Assembly (NCBI GenBank): GCA_017483465.1
Contig: JAFUWN010000071.1
Location: forward strand, 1-52,440
Source: Oscillospiraceae bacterium
Lineage (GTDB): Bacteria; Bacillota; Clostridia; Oscillospirales; Ruminococcaceae
Length of the DNA: 52,440 nt
Reading direction: 5' to 3'
The notes beneath the pieces are model-generated. The model worked only from the letters and a program-made list of their open reading frames with translations. It was not told where the DNA came from and searched no databases. Of this stretch, positions 1-8,117 are shown one piece after another (positions within the stretch are counted from its first letter, which is position 1; each line of letters opens with the position of its first letter). The position numbers and the translations under genes were made by a program.

Positions 1-874
1 CCTCACCGCAGCCGCAGCTTTCTGCCGGAATCAGATAACCCTTGTCAATCCTGACAGGCACAGCCTGTTCACCTGTAATCATCTCATGCAGTTTCAGAAC
101 GCCCTGAATCCCCATTCCGAAGATCGGCCTTGCATAAGTCGTCACGGACGGCACATTTTCAGCAGCTTCTTTTCCTGCATCATAGCCGACAACGACAATT
201 TCTTCCGGTACTTTAAAGCCCAGTTCAATCAGTCTGTTGCAAAGCGTGATTGCCACCGTATCACAGCAGCAGACAACCGCTTCCGGCTTTTCAATCTGTC
301 CTAATACAATTTTTTCTGCTAAATCCAGAGCGGCCTGTTTCCAGAAATCGCCGTAAATAATATACCCTTCCGGAATTTCCAGATGATGTGAAGCCATGGC
401 ATTTTTATAGCCCTGTGCCCGCAGTTCTGCCTGCATGTTATTCTGAAATCCTGTCAGACAGAGAATTTTTTCAAGATGATGTGTTTCAATCAGATGACTG
501 ACAATCTGTTCCGAAGCTGTGACATCATCTACCATAATACAGGCATACTCTTGATTATCTCCCTCCAGAATCATCACAGGCACATGACATTTTTCTTTTA
601 AATCCTGTTCGATCTGTTCTCTCAGGAAATTGCTGTTGAATGCACAGGGAGCATAGATTACACCGTCAAATATCTCATAATTCACGAGATCAAAAATCCG
701 GTTTTCACCGAGCTGATATTCTGTATGATTTTCATAGCTCATGAAAGGCGAGAAAATACAGACATCATAATTCAGTTCTGCCGCCTGTGAGAGAATGCCT
801 TCTAAAAAAAGATGCTGATAAGTTCTGTATACGACAACGGCTGTCAGCACAGCGATTCTTCTGCGATCTTTCAT
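1..874 (-). CDS. LacI/periplasmic-binding-fold sensor protein, 3' end cut by window edge
   Basis: An open frame runs from ATG at 874 leftwards to base 1 without a stop (291 codons visible). It reads as a type I periplasmic-binding (LacI C-terminal-like) sensor: start MKDRRRIAVL, the mid-domain motif IMVDDVTASEQIVSHLI, then PEAVVCCCDTVAI, VVVGYDAG and, at the edge, PAESCGCGE. It begins directly with the sensor fold, so the usual N-terminal LacI helix-turn-helix is missing. In Clostridia this fold with a closing SCGC motif often precedes a GGDEF, AraC or kinase output domain (family knowledge); the output domain would lie left of base 1 and cannot be seen. No signal peptide is seen, so it is probably cytoplasmic. 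A GGTG ribosome site lies about 8 bases before the ATG and a good promoter lies upstream. The sugar or other ligand cannot be named. Confidence 0.8.
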   Translation of the reverse strand, partial: MKDRRRIAVLTAVVVYRTYQHLFLEGILSQAAELNYDVCIFSPFMSYENHTEYQLGENRIFDLVNYEIFDGVIYAPCAFNSNFLREQIEQDLKEKCHVPVMILEGDNQEYACIMVDDVTASEQIVSHLIETHHLEKILCLTGFQNNMQAELRAQGYKNAMASHHLEIPEGYIIYGDFWKQAALDLAEKIVLGQIEKPEAVVCCCDTVAITLCNRLIELGFKVPEEIVVVGYDAGKEAAENVPSVTTYARPIFGMGIQGVLKLHEMITGEQAVPVRIDKGYLIPAESCGCGE

Positions 875-925
875 AAAAATTCACCATCATTCTTATTTTG
901 CTGTGATTATTTGCATTTATCTATT

Positions 926-954
926 ATTGTAACAGATAAATAGAAAATCTGCAA
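926..954 (-). promoter_or_regulatory. sigma-A promoter for the LacI-fold sensor gene
   Basis: On the minus strand TTGCAG (954-949) and TACAAT (931-926) are separated by exactly 17 bases, with TG one base before the -10 box. It lies about 50 bases upstream of the ATG at 874 and after the end of mutS2. Confidence 0.6.
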
Positions 955-1023
955 TAGAAAAACTATGAACAAATCATTTTAGGTGTCAAAAAGCATATTC
1001 ATTTTTTGTGCATTCTGCTGATT

Positions 1024-3414
1024 TTATTTCAATGTCACAACAGTGACACCGTTTTCCCCCTCGCCGTAGACACCGTTTCTGTATTCTTTCACGCATTTCA
1101 TGGATTTCAGTTTCTGCTGAACAGCATTTCTTAATAAGCCTGTGCCTTTGCCGTGAATAATCGTTACTGTTCCGATATTGGAGAGCATCGCACTGGAAAT
1201 AAACTGCTCTACTTCATAGACTCCTTCGTCACAGGAATATCCACGGATATCCAGTTCCATAGAGCCTTTGCGTTCGACCTTGGCAGAAACCTGATGCGAT
1301 TTCTTTTTTTTCTGATTCTGATTTTGGTTTTTCCTGGAAGTATCTAATAATCTCAGACGGGAAATCTGAATTTTCATTTTCATGATGCCCATCTGGACAA
1401 AAACAGAATCTGAATTTTCATTGACATCCGAAGCAATGACGGCTTCCTGCTGAAGATCAGCGATCAGAACCCTGTCACCTTTTTTCAGAGGACGGGGAAG
1501 AACATATTCACCATTTTCATCAATACTGCCGATCACCGGATTGGCTGTTTTATACATCTCTCTTAACTGCTGTGTACTTGCGGATTTCACAGAAGAAACA
1601 CGGCTTGCGAAATCGGCTTTTTCTTTGTCTTTCCTGAGCTGTTCGAGTTCATCAAGCAGAGCATTGGACTGAGCTTTTGTGGATTCGACTATCCGGCTTG
1701 CCTGAGCAGCAGCTCTCTCGATGGTTTCTTTTTCTTCTTCGAGAATCTGATTTTTTTTCTGTTCCCATTCGGATTTTAAGCTTTCCGCTTCCTGCCGGAG
1801 ACGGGCGGCCTGTTCTTTTTCTTCTTCGAGTTCTTTCCGGGCCTGTTCAAATTTTTCGATGACATGCTCGAATTTTTTATTTTCTTCACTGATGAGAGAT
1901 TCAGCATGTTTCAGAATCACTTCCGGAACACCTAACTGTCCGGAGATCGCAAAGGCATTCGATTTTCCCGGAGAACCGGATATTAATCTGTAAGTCGGCC
2001 GGAGTGTTTCGGTATTGAATTCACAGGAGGCATTCAAGACATCAGGAGTATCAGCGGCATAGAGTTTCAGTTCCTGATAATGTGTTGTTACCATGAGTTT
2101 TGCACCGAGCTGTTTCAGATAATCAATGACAGAAATCGCCAGGGCTGCACCCTCAACCGGATCAGTGCCGGAACCTAATTCATCAAGCAGAATCAGAGTA
2201 CTGTCATCTGCTGTCTGTAGAATTTCCACGACATTGAGCGTATGCGATGAGAATGTAGAAAGATTCTGTTCAATACTCTGACTGTCTCCGATGTCAGCTA
2301 AGATGTGCCGGAAGACAGAAACTCTGCTTCCGTCCGTAACCGGAATCAGGAAACCGCACATTGTCATAGCAGTTAATAAACCGGCTGTTTTGAGTGCGAC
2401 CGTCTTACCGCCTGTATTCGGGCCTGTTACGATCAGAGCGTTATGCTGTTCTCCAAGGGCAATATCAATCGGAACCGCTTTGTTTTTATCCAGCAGGGGA
2501 TGACGGGCTTTTTTTAATTCTAAAATGCCGTCATCACTGATCAGCGGCTTCATAGCTTTCAGAGAAGCTGCATAATTGGCTTTTGCAAAATAATAATTCA
2601 GTTCGGCACAGGTATCATGCAGACGTTTCAGAGCATCTGCTTCTGCTCCGACTTCTGAGCAGAGCTTTTTCATGATTCTGTCGATCTCTTCGAGTTCACG
2701 GCTTTCCAGCAATCTGATGTCATTATTGGCTTCGACAATCTGCATGGGTTCGATAAAGATAGTCTGACCGCTCGAAGAAGTATCATGAATCAGACCGGAG
2801 ACCTGGCTTCTGTATTCTGCCTTGACAGGAAGTACAAAACGGCCGTCACGGAGCGTGACAGTATTTTCCTGTAAATATTTCTGCATGGTCTTGTTTTTGA
2901 TCATGCTGTCAAGCGTTTCTCTCAGATGCGATCTCGAACGAAGCAGTTTCTTTCGGATTTCGGCAAGAGTCGGACTCGCACTGTCAGCGATTTCTTCTTC
3001 TGATATAATAGAACGTTCGAGAGTTGCCAATAAGCTGTCATTCGGAATCAGCAGAGAAAATAAGTAATCAAGTGAAGTGGCCGATTCACTGCAATGTCCG
3101 TACCAGCTGTAAAGAGACTGCACCTGCCGGAGCAGATCGGCGACATCCAATAAATCTTTGAGAGATAATCTCGCTCCGGAGGCCGCTCTTGTTACCATAT
3201 TGCAGATATTTTTAAATTCTGTAAACGGCGGTGTTCCGAACTGTAAGGCCAGTTGCAGAGCATCGTCAGTTTTTTCGATTTCCTGACGAACTTCGGAAAG
3301 ATCAGTACTCGGCTTACAGTGCAGGAGCATCTGACGGGTGGTTTCGTTTGAGGCGAATTCTGCCGCCTGTGCTAAGACTTTATCTAATTCTAAAACTTGT
3401 TCAAAAGGTTTCAT
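1024..3414 (-). CDS. mutS2: MutS2 family ATPase/endonuclease
   Basis: Protein of 796 residues, normal for MutS2. The MutS ATPase core shows Walker A GPNTGGKT (about residue 325-335), Walker B/signature LILLDELGSGTDP and the downstream TTHY motif. A long charged coiled coil follows (about 510-640). The C-terminal Smr nuclease domain shows LDIRGYSCDEG and HGKGTGLLR in the last 75 residues. MutS2 is not a mismatch-repair protein; in Firmicutes it acts on branched DNA and on collided ribosomes (family knowledge). The ATG at 3414 overlaps the stop of the upstream gene as ATGA and has an AAGGAGG site 6 bases upstream, so translation is coupled. It is the last gene of the leftward phoH-to-mutS2 operon. 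Confidence 0.97.
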   Translation of the reverse strand: MKPFEQVLELDKVLAQAAEFASNETTRQMLLHCKPSTDLSEVRQEIEKTDDALQLALQFGTPPFTEFKNICNMVTRAASGARLSLKDLLDVADLLRQVQSLYSWYGHCSESATSLDYLFSLLIPNDSLLATLERSIISEEEIADSASPTLAEIRKKLLRSRSHLRETLDSMIKNKTMQKYLQENTVTLRDGRFVLPVKAEYRSQVSGLIHDTSSSGQTIFIEPMQIVEANNDIRLLESRELEEIDRIMKKLCSEVGAEADALKRLHDTCAELNYYFAKANYAASLKAMKPLISDDGILELKKARHPLLDKNKAVPIDIALGEQHNALIVTGPNTGGKTVALKTAGLLTAMTMCGFLIPVTDGSRVSVFRHILADIGDSQSIEQNLSTFSSHTLNVVEILQTADDSTLILLDELGSGTDPVEGAALAISVIDYLKQLGAKLMVTTHYQELKLYAADTPDVLNASCEFNTETLRPTYRLISGSPGKSNAFAISGQLGVPEVILKHAESLISEENKKFEHVIEKFEQARKELEEEKEQAARLRQEAESLKSEWEQKKNQILEEEKETIERAAAQASRIVESTKAQSNALLDELEQLRKDKEKADFASRVSSVKSASTQQLREMYKTANPVIGSIDENGEYVLPRPLKKGDRVLIADLQQEAVIASDVNENSDSVFVQMGIMKMKIQISRLRLLDTSRKNQNQNQKKKKSHQVSAKVERKGSMELDIRGYSCDEGVYEVEQFISSAMLSNIGTVTIIHGKGTGLLRNAVQQKLKSMKCVKEYRNGVYGEGENGVTVVTLK

Positions 3415-3845
3415 AAATCCTCCTTGATAGCTATTTTAACAGATTTTGAGTCTGACAAATCGAACTGCCAGACTTCATGCAGATTATTTGTAATTTCTAA
3501 TTTTGTTTCATGAGATCTGATTTTGATAAACGGGTTGGCCTCTTCCCAGAATGCAAACCATGCAATCTGATTCGATTCTGAAGAAACTGCTGTGACAAAG
3601 CCGTCACCGCCATAACTGCTCTCACCGCAGAAAATATGATAATTCTGAAAATCATATTCTGCTGTGACAGAAATATCTGAAATAATGGAAAAATCCGGTT
3701 TCTGTTCCGGCACCGGAATCAGCTTTCTGTGAAAATTCTGATCTGTGATGATCTCCAGTTTCTGATAATTTCCGTCTGCATAGAAAATTCCGTCTATTAC
3801 AGGAAGTTTCGATGCAGTCCATAGAGTATTGATATTTATTTCCAT
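3411..3845 (-). CDS. hypothetical protein between recO and mutS2
   Basis: A 144-residue protein from ATG 3845 (MEININTLW); a TTG seven codons upstream is also possible but less likely. It is soluble, with no signal peptide or membrane segment. It is rich in aromatic and acidic residues, with alternating hydrophobics suggesting a beta-rich fold (for example AEYDFQNYHIFCGESSYGG and QIAWFAFWEE). I recognise no family. Its stop overlaps the mutS2 start as ATGA and it follows recO by about 60 bases, so it belongs to the same operon. Its coding character matches its neighbours, but its role is unknown. Confidence 0.75.
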   Translation of the reverse strand: MEININTLWTASKLPVIDGIFYADGNYQKLEIITDQNFHRKLIPVPEQKPDFSIISDISVTAEYDFQNYHIFCGESSYGGDGFVTAVSSESNQIAWFAFWEEANPFIKIRSHETKLEITNNLHEVWQFDLSDSKSVKIAIKEDL

Positions 3846-3906
3846 GTGATAAATCTTTCTGATCAAAAATCAACGAAAAGATGTGACGACAAGGCCGCCA
3901 CACCTG

Positions 3907-4641
3907 CTATATTTTAATTTGTTTATAATATTCCAGAGCCGGAAAATTTTTATCAATATGATATTGCAGAAACTGTTCTGCAAATGCAAACAAAGGCTGC
4001 CGGCAGTGTTCTGCAATCCGGAACGAGAAAATTTTCTCAAAATCCTGCAAGATAATATATCTGATTGCCTGTAATGTTCCGGCAGGCATCAGAATGCCCT
4101 GCTGTTTGCAGGAGTCACAGAAGAAACAGCCGTCTTCAACAGAGAAATATAAATTTTCCGGCAGATAGTTTCCGCAGTTCCGGCACATGACGACATCCGG
4201 CTGAAATCCCAGCAGAGAAGCGATTCTTAATTCAAAAATAGCTTTTAATAATAACTCATCATGTTCCGGTTCTGCCAGATAGTGCAGCGTATTCAGCATC
4301 AGCCGGAGAATCTCCGGCGTTCCGGATTTCGGCAGAGCAGAATATAATATAATCTGTGCGAAATAAGAAGCCAGTGCAACAGAATTCAGATTGTTTCTTA
4401 ATCCATAGAAAATATTGATCGGTGTGACGTTGCTCAGGATTCTTGCTTTATTTTTTGCATGACGATCGGAAATATCAAATTCTGAATACGCAAATAACTG
4501 CGATGCACTTCCGGATTTGCTGGTCACTTTTGCCGAACCTTTCACGACAATTTCGATCAGTCCGGTTTCTGTAAGAATATCAATAAATTTATCCTGTTCG
4601 CTGAACGGCTTCTGTGACAGGACGACTCCCTTGATTGTCAT
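3907..4641 (-). CDS. recO: DNA repair protein RecO
   Basis: Read from ATG 4641 (MTIKGVVLSQKPFSEQDKF), which has AGAAAGGAA just upstream; 244 residues, normal length. The N-terminal OB-fold of about 80 residues includes GLIEIVVKGSAK, followed by a helical domain. A zinc knuckle CRNCG...CFFCDSC lies near residues 155-180, as in Firmicute RecO. RecO loads RecA on SSB-coated DNA with RecR in the RecFOR pathway. The gene follows era through a short YqzL-like gene that overlaps its first 53 bases, so it is probably translationally coupled. Confidence 0.95.
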   Translation of the reverse strand: MTIKGVVLSQKPFSEQDKFIDILTETGLIEIVVKGSAKVTSKSGSASQLFAYSEFDISDRHAKNKARILSNVTPINIFYGLRNNLNSVALASYFAQIILYSALPKSGTPEILRLMLNTLHYLAEPEHDELLLKAIFELRIASLLGFQPDVVMCRNCGNYLPENLYFSVEDGCFFCDSCKQQGILMPAGTLQAIRYIILQDFEKIFSFRIAEHCRQPLFAFAEQFLQYHIDKNFPALEYYKQIKI

Positions 4642-4720
4642 AATTTCCTTTCTGTGCGGCATATTGCAGATAATCAGCAACGGCACCGGTTTTCCGGAAC
4701 TGTTCCCATAAGTCTGACAT
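4589..4720 (-). CDS. YqzL-like small protein overlapping recO
   Basis: A 43-residue frame starts at ATG 4720 with a good GGAGTG site 8 bases upstream and stops at 4589, inside recO. The protein starts MSDLWEQFRKTGAVADYLQY. This fits the YqzL pattern of a short N-terminal helix with an aromatic, phenylalanine, T-G and then a Y-L motif (for example W-K-x-F-x-x-T-G-x-x-x-x-Y-L). In Bacillus subtilis yqzL lies in the same place between era and recO (family knowledge). Its function is unknown. The start, position and motif agree, which makes a chance frame unlikely. The tail inside recO (after residue 26) is probably constrained by recO. Confidence 0.72.
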   Translation of the reverse strand: MSDLWEQFRKTGAVADYLQYAAQKGNYDNQGSRPVTEAVQRTG

Positions 4721-4774
4721 GATCAAATCACTCCGTTCTGATTTTTTTGATTACTATCTGCATTATGAAATAAA

Positions 4775-5671
4775 TTATTCAGACAGGCCGAAACTTCTGA
4801 TCAGGCCTTCTTTATTACGCCAGTCCTCTTTGACTTTGACGAAGCATTTCAGATTGACCTGAATCTGGAAAAATTTTTCGAGTTCATATCTTGCGGAACT
4901 TGCGATTTTTTTCAGCATTGCCCCGTTTTTGCCGATGATAATGCCTTTATGGGAATCTCTCTCACAATAGATGACAGCAGAAATATCCAGTAAATCTTTG
5001 TCGTCACGTTCTTTCATGCTCTCGATGGTAACGGCAACACCGTGAGGAACTTCATCATTTAATAATCTGAGAAGCTTTTCACGGATCATTTCGGCAGCAA
5101 GAATTTGTTCCGGCTGATCGGTGAATTTATCATCCGGGAAGAAGTGAACAGAGGGTTGAGCCAATGTTCCGGCAGTTGTGAGAATTTCTTCCAGGCCGTC
5201 TTTATTTTCGGCACTGACCGGAATAATCGCATACGGATGATATTTATTTTCGAGATTCAGCATCAGCGGCATCATTTTAGATTTATCCTGCAATAAATCA
5301 ATTTTATTAATAATAATTATACAGGATATTTTTTTCTCTGTGATGGCTTTCAGCATAGCTTCATCCTGTTCATGCAGTTTTTTGGTACAGTCAATGACAT
5401 ACAGCACCGCATCGGAATCTGCTGCGGAATCCTGAGCCGTTTTGAGCATGTGTCCGCTTAATTTATTTTTCGGCTTATGCAGACCAGGTGTATCAATAAA
5501 GACAAACTGTGTATGTTCACGAGTCAAAATGCCGGTAATTCTGGTTCTTGTAGTCTGCGGCTTACTGCTGACAGAAGCAATTTTTTCACCGATCAGAGCA
5601 TTTAATAAAGTAGACTTTCCGGCATTGGTTCTGCCGGAAAGTGTCAGAAAAATAGATTTTGTTTCATTCAT
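4775..5671 (-). CDS. era: GTPase Era
   Basis: Protein of 298 residues, standard length. The GTPase domain shows G1 GRTNAGKST, G3 DTPGLHKP and G4 NKID. The C-terminal KH domain shows GIIIGKNGAMLKKI and ends with VKVKEDWRNKEG, which binds the 3' end of 16S rRNA. Era is needed for 30S maturation and couples it to the cell cycle. It starts only 2 bases after ybeY ends, next to another 16S-maturation gene, which fits a shared ribosome-assembly operon. Confidence 0.98.
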   Translation of the reverse strand: MNETKSIFLTLSGRTNAGKSTLLNALIGEKIASVSSKPQTTRTRITGILTREHTQFVFIDTPGLHKPKNKLSGHMLKTAQDSAADSDAVLYVIDCTKKLHEQDEAMLKAITEKKISCIIIINKIDLLQDKSKMMPLMLNLENKYHPYAIIPVSAENKDGLEEILTTAGTLAQPSVHFFPDDKFTDQPEQILAAEMIREKLLRLLNDEVPHGVAVTIESMKERDDKDLLDISAVIYCERDSHKGIIIGKNGAMLKKIASSARYELEKFFQIQVNLKCFVKVKEDWRNKEGLIRSFGLSE

Positions 5672-5673
5672 GA

Positions 5674-6195
5674 TTATTCCTCTGATTCTGGTGTGGTATA
5701 GGTCAGTTCTCTGGAAATGCCGAGCTTTTCGAGAACAGCTTCTTCTTTTTCTCTCATAATGCGTTCATCCAGAGAGCTTTTTTCATGATCATAACCCAGC
5801 AGATGCAGCATGGAATGTACTGTCAGAAAACCGATTTCACGGCTCAGGGAATGGCCGTAGATATTCGCCTGCTTGACAGCAGTTTCAATAGAAATGACAA
5901 TATCCCCGAGCAGGACAAAACCGGTTTCGGCATTGATCTCCATTGTGCCGTCTTCGCTTGTCAGCGGAAACGAGAGGACATCCGTAGAGGCATCTTTCTG
6001 ACGATATGCCTTGTTCAGTGTCCGGATTTCCTGATTCGAGACAAAAGAAACACTCACTTCTGCATTCTGTGTAAAGCCTTCTGAGATCAGAACCGCATGA
6101 CAGCAGCGGCGGATCAGCAGCCGGATGCCGGAAGGAATTTTGATACTGTTCTGGTTATTTTTAATACTGACTTTGAGTTTACCTGTTTGCTGCAT
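5674..6195 (-). CDS. ybeY: endoribonuclease YbeY (rRNA maturation)
   Basis: Protein of 173 residues with the UPF0054 zinc site TVHSMLHLLGYDHE (H-x3-H-x5-H) and the upstream block ALNKAYRQ-like LNKAYRQKDASTDVLSFP. YbeY is a metal-dependent RNase implicated in 16S 3'-end processing and ribosome quality control. It sits between phoH and era with only 2 bases to era and an AAAAGGAG-type site before its ATG, the arrangement common in Clostridia. The C-terminus is slightly extended beyond the zinc site (REKEEAVLEKLGISRELTY), normal for the group. Confidence 0.97.
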   Translation of the reverse strand: MQQTGKLKVSIKNNQNSIKIPSGIRLLIRRCCHAVLISEGFTQNAEVSVSFVSNQEIRTLNKAYRQKDASTDVLSFPLTSEDGTMEINAETGFVLLGDIVISIETAVKQANIYGHSLSREIGFLTVHSMLHLLGYDHEKSSLDERIMREKEEAVLEKLGISRELTYTTPESEE

Positions 6196-6234
6196 GAAAA
6201 AAATCTCCTTTTTAAAATATATATAAAATAAAAA

Positions 6235-7194
6235 TTAAGACCTGTTTTTATAAAAATTTTCATATGCACGGATAATATCCTGCACTAATTTATGCCGGAC
6301 AACATCTTTTTCCGTGAAACGCATGATCGCAATATCATCGATATTTTTTAAAATCTTCATGGCTTCAACCAGACCGGATTTTCTCTTTTCCGGCAGGTCG
6401 ATCTGTGTGATGTCACCCGTAATGACCATTTTACTGTTTGTTCCCAGACGGGTCAGGAACATTTTGATCTGTTCGGATGTCGTGTTCTGTGCTTCATCCA
6501 GGATAATAAATGCATCATCCAGCGTGCGGCCTCTCATATAAGCGAGGGGAGCCACTTCGATGATATTTTTTTCCATATGCTTTGCAAATGTTTCCGCACC
6601 GAACATATCAAACAAGGCATCATAAAGCGGCCTGAGATACGGGTCAACTTTATTTTGCAGATCACCGGGAAGAAATCCCAGTTTTTCTCCTGCCTCGACA
6701 GCAGGACGGGTCAGGATGATTTTCTGTACTTCATGGGCTTTGAATGCCTTGACTGCCATTGCAACAGCAAGATAAGTCTTTCCCGTTCCGGCAGGCCCCA
6801 CGCCAAGCGTGATGGTATTTTTCCGGATGGCATCGACATATTTTTTCTGGCCGACTGTCTTCGGACGGACGACTTTTCCGCTGGTTGTAATACAGATACC
6901 GTCATTGCTCAGTTCTTTGAGAGCCTCGGACTCGCCGTCAGACAGCATGGACATCACATAGCGGACAGTCTGTTCAGAGAGCTGCTGGCCTTTGTCGGCA
7001 AGTTCGCCCAGCATCCGGAGAGCCTGTGCGGCTTTGGCGGTGCGTTCCGGTTCGCCGGTGACGAAGACGTCACCGCCCCGCCCGGCAATCATGACCTGAT
7101 ATTCTCTTTGCAGGAGCATCAGATTCTGGTCATAACTTCCGAATACGGTCTGCACACTGGCAGGATTCTGAAAATGAATCTGTTCTTCTGTCAA
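6235..7194 (-). CDS. phoH: PhoH family ATPase (PhoH/YbeZ)
   Basis: About 319 residues. The P-loop GPAGTGKTYLAVAMA, the QNKVDPYLRPLYD block and Walker B FIILDEAQNTT are as in PhoH/YbeZ. A helical N-terminal region includes TVFGSYDQNLMLLQREY and a KH-like segment. It is the first gene of the leftward operon and pairs with ybeY, its usual partner in RNA metabolism. The start is uncertain: the sequence reads AAAGGTG, seven bases, then TTG at 7194. The AAAGGTG makes a good ribosome site for TTG 7194, while the in-frame GTG at 7203 sits inside that site. I prefer TTG. No stress operator is seen. Confidence 0.95.
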   Translation of the reverse strand: MTEEQIHFQNPASVQTVFGSYDQNLMLLQREYQVMIAGRGGDVFVTGEPERTAKAAQALRMLGELADKGQQLSEQTVRYVMSMLSDGESEALKELSNDGICITTSGKVVRPKTVGQKKYVDAIRKNTITLGVGPAGTGKTYLAVAMAVKAFKAHEVQKIILTRPAVEAGEKLGFLPGDLQNKVDPYLRPLYDALFDMFGAETFAKHMEKNIIEVAPLAYMRGRTLDDAFIILDEAQNTTSEQIKMFLTRLGTNSKMVITGDITQIDLPEKRKSGLVEAMKILKNIDDIAIMRFTEKDVVRHKLVQDIIRAYENFYKNRS

Positions 7195-7233
7195 TTTTTT
7201 CACCTTTGCTTTATTAAAAATATCTCTGCTATT

Positions 7234-7263
7234 ATTATATCATAATTTATACTGAAATTGCAA
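7234..7263 (-). promoter_or_regulatory. promoter for the phoH-ybeY-era-recO-mutS2 operon
   Basis: On the minus strand TTGCAA (7263-7258) and TATAAT (7239-7234) are separated by 18 bases, about 40 bases upstream of the phoH start. It lies in the short gap after the prepilin-like gene. Confidence 0.6.
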
Positions 7264-7291
7264 TAGGAAAATAAAATTTTTATCACAAAAA

Positions 7292-7936
7292 TCAAGCATA
7301 GACATTATCTGGGTTTGGATATAAGCGGTATCTTGGCAGACTTGCCCATTTTCCGGTAGAATCTCCTACCCAAATCTCAAGTTGTGAGCGGTCATTGTCA
7401 CGATAGCCGATAATCCATAGATCTGTTGGCTGATGATTATAAGTTTTTGACTGAATCGGAATCGGGAAATTTTTTGTTTTTGCATTCAGAATATTTTTTG
7501 CCAATGCTTCATAGATGGCTTTTCCCTCTTCGTTGCCGTTCCAGTGGTAGACACCGTTCTGATTCGGCTGATTTAAGGCAGGGCTTGCACCGGCACATTT
7601 TGCAACGACATGCAGCGTATATTTTTCTTCTTTACTGGTTCCCTCATTGACCACAACATCATGCACAGTTTTATAATCCTGATGATAGTAACAATGATTG
7701 ACAGTTTCCTGTCCATCTTTGCCCTCATAGGTAACATTTTCATCAATCAGCATGAGTGTGAATTCGTTATAAAGTTCTTTGGCATTTGCAGCATCGGTTC
7801 TTCTTCTTGCCTTATTGACATAACCAATCAAAGAGGGAATTAAAATCCCAGCCAGTACACCAATAATCGCAATCACAACAATCAATTCAACTAAAGTAAA
7901 GCCTTTTAGTTTTTCTGTATTGGTTTTCATTTTCAT
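7292..7936 (-). CDS. prepilin-like protein with N-terminal methylation motif
   Basis: Protein of 214 residues. After a short basic leader it has KGFTLVELIVVIAIIGVLAG, the class III signal cut by prepilin peptidase between G and F, with Glu at +5, followed by one hydrophobic helix. The rest is an exported globular domain with several cysteines and Tyr/Trp-rich segments (HCYYHQDYKT, YHWNGNEEG, DLWIIGYRDND). It has the form of a minor pilin or type II/competence pseudopilin. No prepilin peptidase, ATPase or other pilin gene is in the window, so it depends on machinery elsewhere. It is transcribed alone from its own promoter, divergently from infC. The two starts MKMK are three codons apart and cannot be told apart; AGAGAGGGTG lies upstream. 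Confidence 0.85.
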   Translation of the reverse strand: MKMKTNTEKLKGFTLVELIVVIAIIGVLAGILIPSLIGYVNKARRRTDAANAKELYNEFTLMLIDENVTYEGKDGQETVNHCYYHQDYKTVHDVVVNEGTSKEEKYTLHVVAKCAGASPALNQPNQNGVYHWNGNEEGKAIYEALAKNILNAKTKNFPIPIQSKTYNHQPTDLWIIGYRDNDRSQLEIWVGDSTGKWASLPRYRLYPNPDNVYA

Positions 7937-7979
7937 AAGTCAACACCCTCTCTTTAAAAAACAGGCTTTCTGTTAATTT

Positions 7980-8008
7980 ATTATACAACATTTTCACAGA
8001 AAAATCAA
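7980..8008 (-). promoter_or_regulatory. promoter for the prepilin-like gene
   Basis: On the minus strand TTGATT (8008-8003) and TATAAT (7985-7980) are separated by 17 bases, about 44 bases before the ATG at 7936. It is divergent from the infC promoter about 80 bases away. Confidence 0.6.
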
Positions 8009-8088
8009 TAGCTTTATGAAAAATTATGTGAAAATCAGCAAATCGCATAATCCAAACGGTATTTTTTTGGAAATTTTGAAAAAACCTC

Positions 8089-8117
8089 TTGACAAATCGG
8101 AATATTCATGCTATAAT
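8089..8117 (+). promoter_or_regulatory. strong extended -10 promoter for infC-rpmI-rplT
   Basis: Consensus TTGACA at 8089-8094, a 17-base spacer, and TATAAT at 8112-8117 preceded by TGC (extended -10). It lies nearly 200 bases before the coding start, leaving a long leader. Confidence 0.85.

Noticed and set aside
6577-7245. 222-codon open frame opposite phoH
   Set aside because: It is a mirror of the PhoH coding sequence. PhoH motifs on the minus strand are unmistakable.
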